64,000 bases of DNA from Bifidobacterium breve (GCA_945860245.1 CAMAPO010000001.1:144434-208433), one strand, 5' to 3'; counted from the first letter of the stretch, positions 24,802 through 33,745 are shown. Numbers and translations are program-made. Notes: a model not told the origin generated them from the sequence alone.

Positions 24802-26043
24802 ATGAACTCCTGGGCGCAAGTTGCGATCCCCCCTGTTGCCATCAGATTTTCATTTCCGGAGTTAAACCTCTTTGATACCGCCTTGAAATCTGTACACACA
24901 ATTGCGAAAAAAGATAAGTATCGAATCTATGTATGTGGGATTACTCCTTATGATGCAACTCATTTGGGTCATGCCAATACCTATCTCGCATTTGATCTAA
25001 TCAATAGATACTTAAAAGCCATGGGGAGCGAAGTGCTCTTTGTGCAAAATATTACCGATATTGATGATCCGCTTCTGGAACGAGCCAATCGTGATGGTAT
25101 TGATTGGCGTGATTTAGCCACTTCACAAATCGATCTTTTCCGTTCAGATATGGTGGCGCTACATATTCTTCCACCAGATCATTACATCGGCGCAGTTGAA
25201 GCAATGCCACTTGTAATTGATGCCATAACATCTCTAGAAAGTGCGGGCACGGTCTATCAAGTCAAAAGCGATTATTACTTCAAAGTACGCAGTGATAGCG
25301 ATTTTGGTAGACGTTCACACCTTTCTGAGAGTCAGATGTTAGAAATTTTTAGTCAACGTGGGGGAGATCCACAACGTGAAGGTAAGCAGGATCCGCTAGA
25401 TGCCCTGCTTTGGTTAGCCCAACGTCCTAATGAGCCTGGATGGGAGAGTCGTTACGGAGTCGGCAGACCTGGATGGCATATCGAATGCTGCGCAATTGCG
25501 CTGGGTTATTTAGATATCGATCCTCGCGACAATACTTCTATTGATATTCAAGGTGGCGGAAGCGATTTGATTTTTCCGCATCACGAGATGTCGGCTGCAC
25601 AAGGTAAGGCGATCAACGGCAAGGAGTTCGCTGCTAGTTATATCCACGCCGGAATGATCGGGTTAGATGGTGAAAAGATGAGTAAGTCAAAAGGAAACTT
25701 AGTCTTTGTTTCAAAGCTACTGCACGAAGGCGTTGACCCGATGGCTATTCGAATCGCACTTATGTCGCACCATTATCGCCAAGACCATATGTGGCAAGAA
25801 AGTGATTTAACAGCTGCGCAGGAATTTTTAAGTAACTTGCAGATCGCGCTGTCTCGGATGGAGGTAGCCCCTACCGATGGAGTTATAGATCAGATCATTT
25901 CCGCGCTCTCACAGGATATTGATACCCCACGCGCATTAAAATCAATTCAGAGTTGGATTATTGAGACCAATAAAGGTGGTAGCGGTGGTAAACCAGGTGA
26001 GTTAAGTCGCGCGATAGATGCACTCCTTGGAATTGCGATCTAA
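24802..26043 (+). CDS. mshC: Mycothiol ligase MshC (Cys:GlcN-Ins ligase)
   Basis: Joins cysteine to 1-D-myo-inosityl-glucosamine with ATP, the penultimate step of mycothiol synthesis; mycothiol is the actinobacterial counterpart of glutathione. 413 residues, a cysteinyl-tRNA synthetase relative: YVCGITPYDATHLGHANTY (zinc Cys and HIGH-like motif), GWHIECCAIALGYL and GEKMSKSKGN (KMSKS). It lacks the long tRNA-binding C-terminal part of CysS, and the ITPYDATHLGHA motif and gene context mark MshC. It has its own predicted leaderless promoter and converges with the PAC2 gene, overlapping 4 bases. Confidence 0.93.
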   Translation: MNSWAQVAIPPVAIRFSFPELNLFDTALKSVHTIAKKDKYRIYVCGITPYDATHLGHANTYLAFDLINRYLKAMGSEVLFVQNITDIDDPLLERANRDGIDWRDLATSQIDLFRSDMVALHILPPDHYIGAVEAMPLVIDAITSLESAGTVYQVKSDYYFKVRSDSDFGRRSHLSESQMLEIFSQRGGDPQREGKQDPLDALLWLAQRPNEPGWESRYGVGRPGWHIECCAIALGYLDIDPRDNTSIDIQGGGSDLIFPHHEMSAAQGKAINGKEFAASYIHAGMIGLDGEKMSKSKGNLVFVSKLLHEGVDPMAIRIALMSHHYRQDHMWQESDLTAAQEFLSNLQIALSRMEVAPTDGVIDQIISALSQDIDTPRALKSIQSWIIETNKGGSGGKPGELSRAIDALLGIAI

Positions 26044-26921
26044 TTCCCACTTTGACGGCGTAGAAAACGTTCCAACTCACGCGCTAATTCTTCCCCCGAA
26101 ACATCTGATAAAAGCGCGGAGTCTTTACTCTCCTCCAGCGATTTAACATACTCTGCCACATCGCTATCTTCGCGGGCGAGTTCATCGACTTCAGATTCCC
26201 ATTCCAGCGACTCTGCATGGAGCTCACCTTGTGGAAGTGATATCTCCAGGAAATCTTCTAATGCGTTTATGAGAGCTAACGTCGCTTTTGGGCTTGGAGA
26301 GTTGCTGGCGTAGTGAGGAATTGCCGCCCAAAGTGAGATCGCATCAATGCCGCGACGGATGCAGGCATCAGCAATTACTCCGAGAATTCCGGTAGGGCCT
26401 TCATACTTGCTCACTTCAACGCCAAGCCTTTTTGCAAGATCGGGGTGCGCACCGCTGCCGGTTACGGTTATAGGTCGAGAGTGAGGTGCATCGGCGAGCA
26501 TTGATCCAAGAGTTATGATCATTTGCACCTCTAAATCATCGGCTAAATCGAGCAGATTGTGCGTAAAAGTCTTCCATTTCATGGAAGGCTCGACTCCGCG
26601 AACAACAATGAAGTCAAAGTCATAATTCGGTGTTGGTAATCCAAATACTTGCGTTCCTGGCCATGTAAGTGAACGAATTTCGGATTCATCTACTTCAACT
26701 AGTGGGCGATTTACTTGAAAGTCGTAGAACTCTTCAGGATCTATATCAGCGATTAGTTCGGGTACAACACCAACTTCATCACTAATTACGTGCTCGGTAC
26801 CAGTCCAAGAAGCAAGGATGTGCGATGTGGCGCTAGTCGCCGCTTCAGCGGCATCGTTCCATCCTGAAAATGCGATTATCATCACTGGATTTCGAAGAGC
26901 TGGAATTTTATGAATCTCCAC
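26040..26921 (-). CDS. PAC2-family protein
   Basis: 293 residues. FSGWNDAAEAATSATSHIL and the later GSMLADAPHSRPITVTGSGAHPDLAKRLG are typical of actinobacterial PAC2 proteins, which share a fold with a eukaryotic proteasome-assembly chaperone. The bacterial role is not established. The C terminus (about 245-293) is acidic and ends in basic ELERFLRRQSGN. The start is a GTG, supported by a leaderless -10 element. In mycobacteria a PAC2 gene sits beside metH, as here. See the findings on its persistence without a visible proteasome locus. Confidence 0.86.
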   Translation of the reverse strand: MEIHKIPALRNPVMIIAFSGWNDAAEAATSATSHILASWTGTEHVISDEVGVVPELIADIDPEEFYDFQVNRPLVEVDESEIRSLTWPGTQVFGLPTPNYDFDFIVVRGVEPSMKWKTFTHNLLDLADDLEVQMIITLGSMLADAPHSRPITVTGSGAHPDLAKRLGVEVSKYEGPTGILGVIADACIRRGIDAISLWAAIPHYASNSPSPKATLALINALEDFLEISLPQGELHAESLEWESEVDELAREDSDVAEYVKSLEESKDSALLSDVSGEELARELERFLRRQSGN

Positions 26922-26927
26922 ATCGCC

Positions 26928-26933
26928 ACCTTA
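26928..26933 (-). promoter_or_regulatory. -10 element TAAGGT of a leaderless promoter for the PAC2 gene
   Basis: On the minus strand TAAGGT ends 6 bases before the GTG (26921-26919). Only 3 bases separate it from the metH -10 element on the other strand. Confidence 0.6.
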
Positions 26934-26936
26934 CGG

Positions 26937-26942
26937 TAACCT
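26937..26942 (+). promoter_or_regulatory. -10 element TAACCT of a leaderless promoter for metH
   Basis: TAACCT ends 7 bases before the metH GTG at 26950. The entire divergent gap is 28 bases, too short for a riboswitch or an untranslated leader. Confidence 0.55.
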
Positions 26943-26949
26943 CGCTCAT

Positions 26950-29900
26950 GTGACGAGTCAGAATCGCAATAGAAGCGCTGGGCCCTTGCGCCTAGCCCTA
27001 GCTTCGCGCACGGTGATTGCCGATGGCGCTATGGGCACGATGCTTCAGGCGGCAGATCCGACCCTCGAAGATTTTCAAGGCCACGAGGGCTGTAATGAAA
27101 TCTTAAATGTTTCCCGTCCAGATATCGTTCGCGCAGTCCATGAGCAGTATTTAGCTTCCGGCGTCGATGCGATTGAAACAAATACATTTGGCGCTAATTG
27201 GGCAAACCTGGCGGAATACGGAATCGAAGATCGTATTTATGAGTTGGCTTATGCTGGTGCAGTTATTGCACGCGAGGCTGCGGATAAGGTGAGCACTCCA
27301 GAAAGACCCCGCTTTGTATTGGGTTCTTTAGGGCCCGGAACGAAACTTCCCTCACTCGGACATACCACCTATCAATTTCTTAAAGACGCTTATTACATAG
27401 CATCAAAGGGTTTATTGGACGGTCGCTGCGATGCGTTGCTGATTGAGACTACGCAAGATTTGTTGCAAGCCAAGGCTGCAATTAATGGAGCACGTCAAGC
27501 GATCGCAGAGGTTGGCTACGATGTTGTTCTTATCGCACAAGTGACTGTTGAAACAACTGGCACAATGTTGTTGGGATCTGAAATAGGTGCCGCACTCAAT
27601 GCCCTTGAGCCTTTAGAGATTGATCTAATCGGGCTCAATTGCGCCACAGGTCCGGCAGAAATGTCGGAACATCTTCGTTATCTCTCAAAGTACTCCAACT
27701 GCGCTATTTCAGTAATGCCAAATGCGGGCTTACCAATCCTTGGAGCAAAGGGCGCGGAATATCCGCTCGGACCTGATGAAATGGCGCAAGCGCTAGAAAC
27801 ATTTGTTGGTGATTACGGTATTGCACTTATCGGCGGATGTTGTGGCACAACTCCAGAGCATATGGCGGCGGTAGTAAAGAAGTTAGGCGCGAAAGCGTTG
27901 CCACAACGCAAAAGTGATTTAGATCCTGGCGCATCCTCGCTCTACCAATATGTGCCATTTAGACAACAGAATACTTATATGGCAATTGGGGAACGCACCA
28001 ATGCCAACGGTTCACGCGCCTTTCGCGATGCTCTGGTTAGTGAAGATTGGGAGACCTGCGTTGAAATAGCGCGCGATCAGATTCGAGATGGCGCGCATAT
28101 GCTAGATCTTTCTGTTGATTATGTGGGTCGCGACGGCGCCAAAGATATGATGGAACTTGCAACTCGCTTCGCTACCGCATCAACTTTGCCGATAGTTTTG
28201 GATTCAACTGAACCTGCCGTTTTGAAGGCAGGACTAGAAGCTCTCGGGGGAAGAAGCGTAATTAATTCCGTTAATTATGAAGATGGCGATGGACCAACGT
28301 CGCGATTCGCGCGGATTATGCCTTTAGTGAAAGAACATGGCGCCTCTGTCGTTGCACTCACCATTGATGAAGAAGGACAGGCACGTGATTGCGAATGGAA
28401 GTTACGCGTTGCTCGCCGATTAATAAATGACCTTAATAAGAATTGGCAGATGAATACTGGTGATATTTTAATTGACTGCCTCACTTTTCCAATTGCAACG
28501 GGACAAGAAGAGACGCGTCGCGATGGAATAGAAACAATTAACGCGATTCGTGCTTTGAAAGCCGAGTTTCCGCAGGTTCAGACAACGCTGGGTGTATCTA
28601 ATGTTTCTTTCGGATTAAATCCCGCAGCGCGTGTTGTGCTTAACTCGGTTTTTCTCCACGAATGTGTTGTAGCAGGCTTAGATTCAGCGATAGTTCATCC
28701 ATCCAAGATCACACCGCTGGTTCGTATCGAGCAGCGTCAGCGAGAAGTTGCGCTCGATCTTATTTATGATCGACGTCAATACGACGGCGAAGTATGTATC
28801 TATGATCCGCTAACGGAGTTTCTACAACTCTTTGAAGGCGTTGAGCTTGCAGTATCGCGAAACATCCGGGCATCCGAACTTGCAGCTCTCCCACTCACCG
28901 AACGTTTGCAGCGCCGCATCATTGATGGCGAAAAGGTAGGCCTAACTGATGATTTAGAGTTGGCGATGCGAGAAGGCATCAAGCCGCTTTTGATCATCAA
29001 CGACCATTTACTCGAGGGCATGAAAGTAGTCGGTGAACTCTTTGGCAAAGGTGAGATGCAACTGCCATTCGTCTTGCAGAGCGCTGAGGTGATGAAGGCG
29101 GCCGTTGCTTACCTCGAACCATTTATGGAGAAGAGTGATGATGGTGGTCGTGGCACGATGCTCTTGGCCACAGTGAAGGGAGATGTCCACGATATCGGTA
29201 AGAATCTTGTCGATATCATCCTGTCGAATAACGGTTATACAGTGGTAAATATCGGCATTAAGCAGACCATCAATCAAATTCTTGATGCTGCGCAATCTTC
29301 AGATGTAGATGCCATTGGAATGAGCGGCTTGCTTGTTAAATCAACGGTCATCATGAAAGAGAATTTAGAAGAGATTACCAACCGCGGATTAGCCGAGAAA
29401 TGGCCAATTGTTCTTGGGGGAGCGGCTCTGACTCGCGCTTTCGTGGAACAAGATCTTGCTGCAGTTTTTCCAGGTGAGGTTAGATACGCCCGCGATGCCT
29501 TTGAAGGCTTGCGTTTAATGGATGCAATTATGGCGGTAAAGAAAGGCGTTCCGGGGGCGGCTCTACCGGAGCTGCGAGAGCGAAAAGTTCCACTACGTGC
29601 GCAGAAGGCAGAAGTTCAAGTTATCGATACAGAACGCAGTGATGTCGCCACAGATGTTGATATTCCCTCCGCTCCATTCTTTGGTTCGCGCATCATCAAA
29701 GGTGTTCCGTTAGCTGATTATGTAGGCATGCTCGATGAGAGAGCGCTCTATGTTGGGCAATGGGGCCTCAAGGGTGCCCGCGGTGAATTCGATCTAATGG
29801 CTGAGAATGAGGGACGCCCTCGCTTGCGCGCATTACTTAATCAAGTCCAATCTAAGGGTTGGCTAAATGCCGCTGTCGTATACGGATACTTCCCTTGTTA

Positions 29901-30456
29901 CAGCGAAGGAAATGATTTAGTAATTCTGCACCACGAGGGTGAGAAGAAGGGGCAAGAGAGAACTCGATTCTCATTCCCACGTCAATCCCGTGATCGCCGA
30001 TTGTGTTTAAGCGATTTCTTCGCTTCCAAAGATTCTGGTAAGACTGATGTAGTTGCATTTCACGTCGTAACAATGGGATCTGAGATCAGTAAGGCAGCGG
30101 CAGAGCTATTCGCCGCTAATAGTTACCGTGAATACCTTGAGCTACACGGTTTATCGGTTCAATTAACTGAAGCCCTGGCCGAACATTGGCACGCTCGAGT
30201 GCGTGAAGAATTTAAGGTGCGGGGTGATGATGCAGCAGATCTGCAAGGAATCCTAGACCAGGGTTATCGCGGCTCACGTTACTCATTTGGTTATCCAGCC
30301 TGCCCCAATTTGGAAGATCAAATTCAACTTTGTGAACTTCTGGAACCCGGTCGCATCGGTGTAGAGCTATCAGAGGAGTTCCAGTTACATCCCGAACAGA
30401 GCACATCAGCAATAATTGTTCATCATCCGGAAGCGAAATATTTCAACGCAAATTAG
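26950..30456 (+). CDS. metH: Cobalamin-dependent methionine synthase
   Basis: 1168 residues, full length. Domains in order: homocysteine-binding barrel with zinc cysteines (about 15-320; IGLNCATGP and GGCCGTTPEH), pterin-binding barrel (340-600; GERTNANGSRAFRDAL), cobalamin cap (660-735), B12-binding domain with D745-x-H747-x-x-G in KGDVHDIGKNLVDI, and the SAM-binding reactivation domain (about 900-1168; RYSFGYPACPNLEDQ). It makes methionine from homocysteine and methyltetrahydrofolate, so the cell needs cobalamin. The start is a GTG. A cobalamin riboswitch cannot fit upstream. The neighbouring metK uses the product. Confidence 0.97.
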   Translation: MTSQNRNRSAGPLRLALASRTVIADGAMGTMLQAADPTLEDFQGHEGCNEILNVSRPDIVRAVHEQYLASGVDAIETNTFGANWANLAEYGIEDRIYELAYAGAVIAREAADKVSTPERPRFVLGSLGPGTKLPSLGHTTYQFLKDAYYIASKGLLDGRCDALLIETTQDLLQAKAAINGARQAIAEVGYDVVLIAQVTVETTGTMLLGSEIGAALNALEPLEIDLIGLNCATGPAEMSEHLRYLSKYSNCAISVMPNAGLPILGAKGAEYPLGPDEMAQALETFVGDYGIALIGGCCGTTPEHMAAVVKKLGAKALPQRKSDLDPGASSLYQYVPFRQQNTYMAIGERTNANGSRAFRDALVSEDWETCVEIARDQIRDGAHMLDLSVDYVGRDGAKDMMELATRFATASTLPIVLDSTEPAVLKAGLEALGGRSVINSVNYEDGDGPTSRFARIMPLVKEHGASVVALTIDEEGQARDCEWKLRVARRLINDLNKNWQMNTGDILIDCLTFPIATGQEETRRDGIETINAIRALKAEFPQVQTTLGVSNVSFGLNPAARVVLNSVFLHECVVAGLDSAIVHPSKITPLVRIEQRQREVALDLIYDRRQYDGEVCIYDPLTEFLQLFEGVELAVSRNIRASELAALPLTERLQRRIIDGEKVGLTDDLELAMREGIKPLLIINDHLLEGMKVVGELFGKGEMQLPFVLQSAEVMKAAVAYLEPFMEKSDDGGRGTMLLATVKGDVHDIGKNLVDIILSNNGYTVVNIGIKQTINQILDAAQSSDVDAIGMSGLLVKSTVIMKENLEEITNRGLAEKWPIVLGGAALTRAFVEQDLAAVFPGEVRYARDAFEGLRLMDAIMAVKKGVPGAALPELRERKVPLRAQKAEVQVIDTERSDVATDVDIPSAPFFGSRIIKGVPLADYVGMLDERALYVGQWGLKGARGEFDLMAENEGRPRLRALLNQVQSKGWLNAAVVYGYFPCYSEGNDLVILHHEGEKKGQERTRFSFPRQSRDRRLCLSDFFASKDSGKTDVVAFHVVTMGSEISKAAAELFAANSYREYLELHGLSVQLTEALAEHWHARVREEFKVRGDDAADLQGILDQGYRGSRYSFGYPACPNLEDQIQLCELLEPGRIGVELSEEFQLHPEQSTSAIIVHHPEAKYFNAN

Positions 30457-30474
30457 CCTTTGAAAGGTCTTTCC

Positions 30475-31149
30475 ATGTTCCAGGCGGTTCTCTTTGATAT
30501 GGATGGCCTCTTCATCGATTCTGAACCCGAATGGCACGCTGCGGAATCGGAAATGATGCGCTCCAACGGATACGACTGGACTCCGGAAGATCAGCTCAGG
30601 TGCTTAGGTGGTCCACTACAGCGTGTTACTGAATATATGTCTGAGTGTTTAAATGGCGCCAAAACACCGGAGCAATTAGGAGACTTGATTGTCGAAGAGA
30701 TGAAGAGGCGTATGGCCGGAAAGGTTTCGCTGATGCCGGGCGCCTTGGAATTTTCGAGAAAGTTAAGCAAGGCGCGAATTGCCCAAGCTTTAGTGTCTGC
30801 GAGTCCGCGTTTGATCGTCGATGCCGTCTTGATTGGTATGGATGAAAAATATTTCGTACACTCGGTCGCCGCTGGCGATATCGAACGAACCAAACCTTTC
30901 CCAGACCCTTATCTACACGCCGCGAAATTGTTAGGCGTAGATATCGAGGACTGCCTGATCTTTGAAGATTCTCCGACTGGATTGGCCGCAGCCAGAGCAA
31001 GTGGTGCATTTGTAGTAGGGATTCCACACCTTGTAGAGGTGCCAGAAGAACCAAGGCTAAAGATAATTGAGAGTTTCAACGGTGTAAGCATCAAGAGTTT
31101 AGAGAATTGGTCAGTGATCAACCAACGTGAGCTGGGCAGATCGTCTTAA
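30475..31149 (+). CDS. HAD-superfamily phosphatase, beta-phosphoglucomutase-like
   Basis: 224 residues from the ATG at 30475, which has GAAAGG 7 bases upstream; a TTG at 30460 would add five residues. The nucleophile motif LFDMDGLFIDSEPEWH (Asp8, Asp10), the motif II Ser in ALVSASPR and IFEDSPTGLAAARASGA place it in subfamily IA with a helical cap. The substrate is unknown. A HAD gene after metH is common in actinobacteria. It lies 18 bases after metH and overlaps the convergent nuclease gene by 32 bases at its 3' end. Confidence 0.87.
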   Translation: MFQAVLFDMDGLFIDSEPEWHAAESEMMRSNGYDWTPEDQLRCLGGPLQRVTEYMSECLNGAKTPEQLGDLIVEEMKRRMAGKVSLMPGALEFSRKLSKARIAQALVSASPRLIVDAVLIGMDEKYFVHSVAAGDIERTKPFPDPYLHAAKLLGVDIEDCLIFEDSPTGLAAARASGAFVVGIPHLVEVPEEPRLKIIESFNGVSIKSLENWSVINQRELGRSS

Positions 31150-31873
31150 AGAAACACCAATCGCATAAACGTGTCGGCCTTGGTCGAAATTCATTTCGAT
31201 CAATGGCGCGCAAGATATCTTCCGCGATATCGAAGAGAATTCTCTCGGTCTTAATCAGATCAGCTTCAGTTGGGATATTTTTCACAAGTCGGGTATCTCC
31301 AAGGTAAATCAACTGCAGCAACTTTGGGATAACACCGTGGTTCTTCCAATAGAGCAGAGCATAAACTCGTAATTGAAAAAGCGCTTTCTCTTCCCAACCA
31401 GGTTTAGGCGACTTACCAGTTTTGTAATCAACGATTCGCACTTCACCGGTAGGAGCCACATCGAGGCGATCTACATAACCGTGCAGGTAAAGTTTCTCAG
31501 ATAGATCCATCTCTAAGTGAAGTTCGCGATAGGTCGGCTCAAAAGTTGCGGGAGATTCAAGTGCGAAATAATTTCCGAGTAACTCTTCTGCCCGCTTAAA
31601 CCACGCGCCTTGATCTAAAACCAACTCGGCAATTGCTGGCTTAGCCGCGATTTGCGCCTGCCAGCGACTGGGTAATAATTCTGCAGCTCTTGCGAGGTCG
31701 CGATCGGGGGCTGGCAGCTCAAAGAGATCTTCTAACACGGTGTGAATTAAAGTTCCTCGTTCTGCGTCGATACTTGGCGGCTCAGGCAGCAAGTCGATCG
31801 TTCGATATTTATAGAGTTGTGGACAGTTGTTGAAATCACTTATGCGGCTGGGAGATAGGCGCAACTGGTCCAT
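31118..31873 (-). CDS. RecB-family (PD-(D/E)XK) nuclease with Fe-S cysteines
   Basis: 251 residues, Cas4/AddB-like. Nuclease residues are seen as RGTLIHTVLEDLF (His), VRIVDYKTGKSPKPGW (Asp and Lys of the PD-EXK core). Four cysteines, one in SDFNNCPQLYKYR and three in RLCDWCFFKTICPAH, match the [4Fe-4S] cluster of this group. It is probably a single-strand DNA exonuclease in repair. In mycobacteria the same gene lies next to trmI (Rv2119/Rv2118c), as here. No CRISPR array or cas gene is near, so a Cas4 role is unlikely. Confidence 0.87.
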   Translation of the reverse strand: MDQLRLSPSRISDFNNCPQLYKYRTIDLLPEPPSIDAERGTLIHTVLEDLFELPAPDRDLARAAELLPSRWQAQIAAKPAIAELVLDQGAWFKRAEELLGNYFALESPATFEPTYRELHLEMDLSEKLYLHGYVDRLDVAPTGEVRIVDYKTGKSPKPGWEEKALFQLRVYALLYWKNHGVIPKLLQLIYLGDTRLVKNIPTEADLIKTERILFDIAEDILRAIDRNEFRPRPTRLCDWCFFKTICPAHVG

Positions 31874-31880
31874 AAGAAGG

Positions 31881-31886
31881 AAGATA
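31881..31886 (-). promoter_or_regulatory. -10 element TATCTT of a leaderless promoter for the RecB-like gene
   Basis: On the minus strand TATCTT ends 7 bases before the ATG (31873-31871). Confidence 0.5.
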
Positions 31887-31908
31887 CAGCCTTTGCGGGG
31901 TTAACGCT

Positions 31909-31914
31909 TAAGAT
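31909..31914 (+). promoter_or_regulatory. -10 element TAAGAT of a leaderless promoter for trmI
   Basis: TAAGAT ends 6 bases before the GTG at 31921, supporting that start. It lies in the 47-base divergent gap and would drive trmI-pafB-pafC. Confidence 0.55.
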
Positions 31915-31920
31915 GCTCCT

Positions 31921-32811
31921 GTGCCAAAGCCACCAAAAGATATAGCCAGTAGCGCTGAAATGCGTAACCGTGGATTTTTTGTGGCCGGCGATCGTGTGCA
32001 ACTCACCGATTCAAAGGGAAAGATTTACAGCATCACAATTACGCCAGGGAAAGAGTGGCACACCCATAAGGGCTGGATTGTTCACGACGATCTGATCGGT
32101 CTTCCAGAAGGTTCCGTTGTCAGTACAAGTGCAGGGTTAAAGTTCACCGCATTCATTCCACTATTAACTGACTACGTTCTCTCTATGCCACGCGGTGCAA
32201 CGATTGTCTATCCAAAAGATGCGGCGATGATTATCGGATTTGCGGATATCTTTCCTGGCGCGCGCGTTCTTGAAGCAGGCGTCGGAAGTGGAGCACTGAC
32301 TCTCTCCCTACTTCGTGCAGTCGGTACTAACGGTCACGTTCATTCAGTTGAACGGCGTGAGGAGTTTGCTGATAATGCGAAATCAAATATTGAGAATTAC
32401 TTCGGTGGCCCGCCGGCCAATTGGTCCTTAGATATCGGATCAGTGCAAGAGAAGGAGTTTGACGAGAATTTCGACCGTGTCGTACTAGATATGTTGGCAC
32501 CATGGGAATGTGTGGAGCTTGCAGCAACGGTGCTTCGTCCGGGTGGTGTTTTTATGGCCTATGTCGCAACGACGACACAATTATCGGCGACGGCAGAGGC
32601 GCTTAAGAGCGATGGACACTTTACCGAACCGGAGAGCTTCGAAAGTATGGTTCGCGGTTGGCACCATGAAGGTTTAGCGGTGAGACCGCAACAACGAATG
32701 ATTGGCCACACAGGTTTTCTAATCTTTGCCAGACGAATGGCACCTGGCATTGAAGTCTTGGCGCGCCGTCGACGTCCTGCGAAAGGTGCTTACGGTGTCA
32801 CGGAAGACTGA
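31921..32811 (+). CDS. trmI: tRNA (adenine-58-N1)-methyltransferase
   Basis: Makes m1A58 in the tRNA T loop. 296 residues: an N-terminal beta domain, then a Rossmann methyltransferase with VLEAGVGSGALTLSLLRAVG (SAM binding), VHSVERREEFADNAKSNIE and VVLDMLAPWE. The start is GTG with a leaderless promoter. In most actinobacteria the next genes are the Pup-proteasome set; here the gene overlaps pafB by 17 bases. Confidence 0.94.
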   Translation: MPKPPKDIASSAEMRNRGFFVAGDRVQLTDSKGKIYSITITPGKEWHTHKGWIVHDDLIGLPEGSVVSTSAGLKFTAFIPLLTDYVLSMPRGATIVYPKDAAMIIGFADIFPGARVLEAGVGSGALTLSLLRAVGTNGHVHSVERREEFADNAKSNIENYFGGPPANWSLDIGSVQEKEFDENFDRVVLDMLAPWECVELAATVLRPGGVFMAYVATTTQLSATAEALKSDGHFTEPESFESMVRGWHHEGLAVRPQQRMIGHTGFLIFARRMAPGIEVLARRRRPAKGAYGVTED

Positions 32812-33745
32812 ACGTTTGGTGAATCTAACTATCGCATTACTCGCCACAAAACGCTATATAACTAAATCAGAAATATTTCGTACCGTTGATGGTTACGAAG
32901 GTACTGATGATAGTAAAGAGCGAATGTTCGAACGTGACAAAGACGATTTGCGAAACCTGGGAATCGAAATTGAGGTTGGAACATTTGATCCGCTATTTGA
33001 AGATGAATCTGGCTATCGAATCAAGCCCGAAAATTATCAATTTCAATTAGGTGAGGTAAACGCCCGAGAAATCACCTTGCTCTCACTGGCGGCGGAAGCA
33101 TGGCGTGGTGCTTCGATGGGCCCATCAGCCTTGAGCGCGCTAAATAAGCTGCACGCAATCGGTATTGAGAGCGATACAGAATTACTTCTTGATCTTGCTC
33201 CGGCAATTATCGCCCAGGATGCTAATTTAACGATTGCTATTTCAGCAATCACCTCAAAGACAGTGCTTTCTTTCGCGTATTTAAATGAAGATTTGCAGCC
33301 ACAGAGCAGGGTTTTGGAGCCATACGCGGTGACATCACGTTATGGGCATTGGTATGTATTCGGAAATGATTTAGATCGCAAAGCGACTCGCCTCTTTCGT
33401 TTAGATCGTATTTCAGGTGAGTTTAAGTTGCAGGGCAGATCCGGCACATATGAAATACCTTCTGATCTAGATGTAAATAACGCCTTCGCTAAATCAGCAG
33501 AGCTTTCTACCGCCATTCTCTTCCTAAGGGATGGGCGTGGCCTGAATTTACGCAGCCGAGGTCTACAAAGTGCTAGTACAAACGCACCTATTGGGTGGCA
33601 AGAATTTTCGGTGCAGTATCGAGATCGGGAACGTTTCGTTGAGGAGATTCTCTGGTACGGAAACGATGTAATCGTCTCAGGACCGACGGATTTGCGAGCT
33701 GAAATCTTGAGCCATTTGAAAGCGGGGGTGGCGACTTATGGCTAA
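32795..33745 (+). CDS. pafB: WYL-domain transcriptional regulator PafB
   Basis: 316 residues. The start is a GTG at 32795 (VSRKTERLVNLTIALLATKRYITKSEIFRTVDGYEG), which matches PafB N termini; an ATG at 32726 in frame lies deep in trmI. The order is winged helix-turn-helix (1-70), linker, WYL domain (about 140-215; SRVLEPYAVTSRYGHWYVFGND) and a C-terminal extension domain. In mycobacteria PafB and PafC form a heterodimer that switches on the LexA-independent DNA-damage response. It overlaps pafC by 8 bases. Despite the name (proteasome accessory factor), no proteasome genes adjoin it. Confidence 0.92.
   Translation: MSRKTERLVNLTIALLATKRYITKSEIFRTVDGYEGTDDSKERMFERDKDDLRNLGIEIEVGTFDPLFEDESGYRIKPENYQFQLGEVNAREITLLSLAAEAWRGASMGPSALSALNKLHAIGIESDTELLLDLAPAIIAQDANLTIAISAITSKTVLSFAYLNEDLQPQSRVLEPYAVTSRYGHWYVFGNDLDRKATRLFRLDRISGEFKLQGRSGTYEIPSDLDVNNAFAKSAELSTAILFLRDGRGLNLRSRGLQSASTNAPIGWQEFSVQYRDRERFVEEILWYGNDVIVSGPTDLRAEILSHLKAGVATYG

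Noticed and set aside
26922..26949. Cobalamin riboswitch before metH
   Set aside because: The divergent gap is only 28 bases and is filled by two -10 elements.
31118..31873. Cas4 or CRISPR adaptation nuclease
   Set aside because: The Fe-S RecB-like fold fits Cas4 superficially, but there are no repeats, spacers or other cas genes, and the gene sits beside trmI exactly as in actinobacterial genomes without CRISPR.
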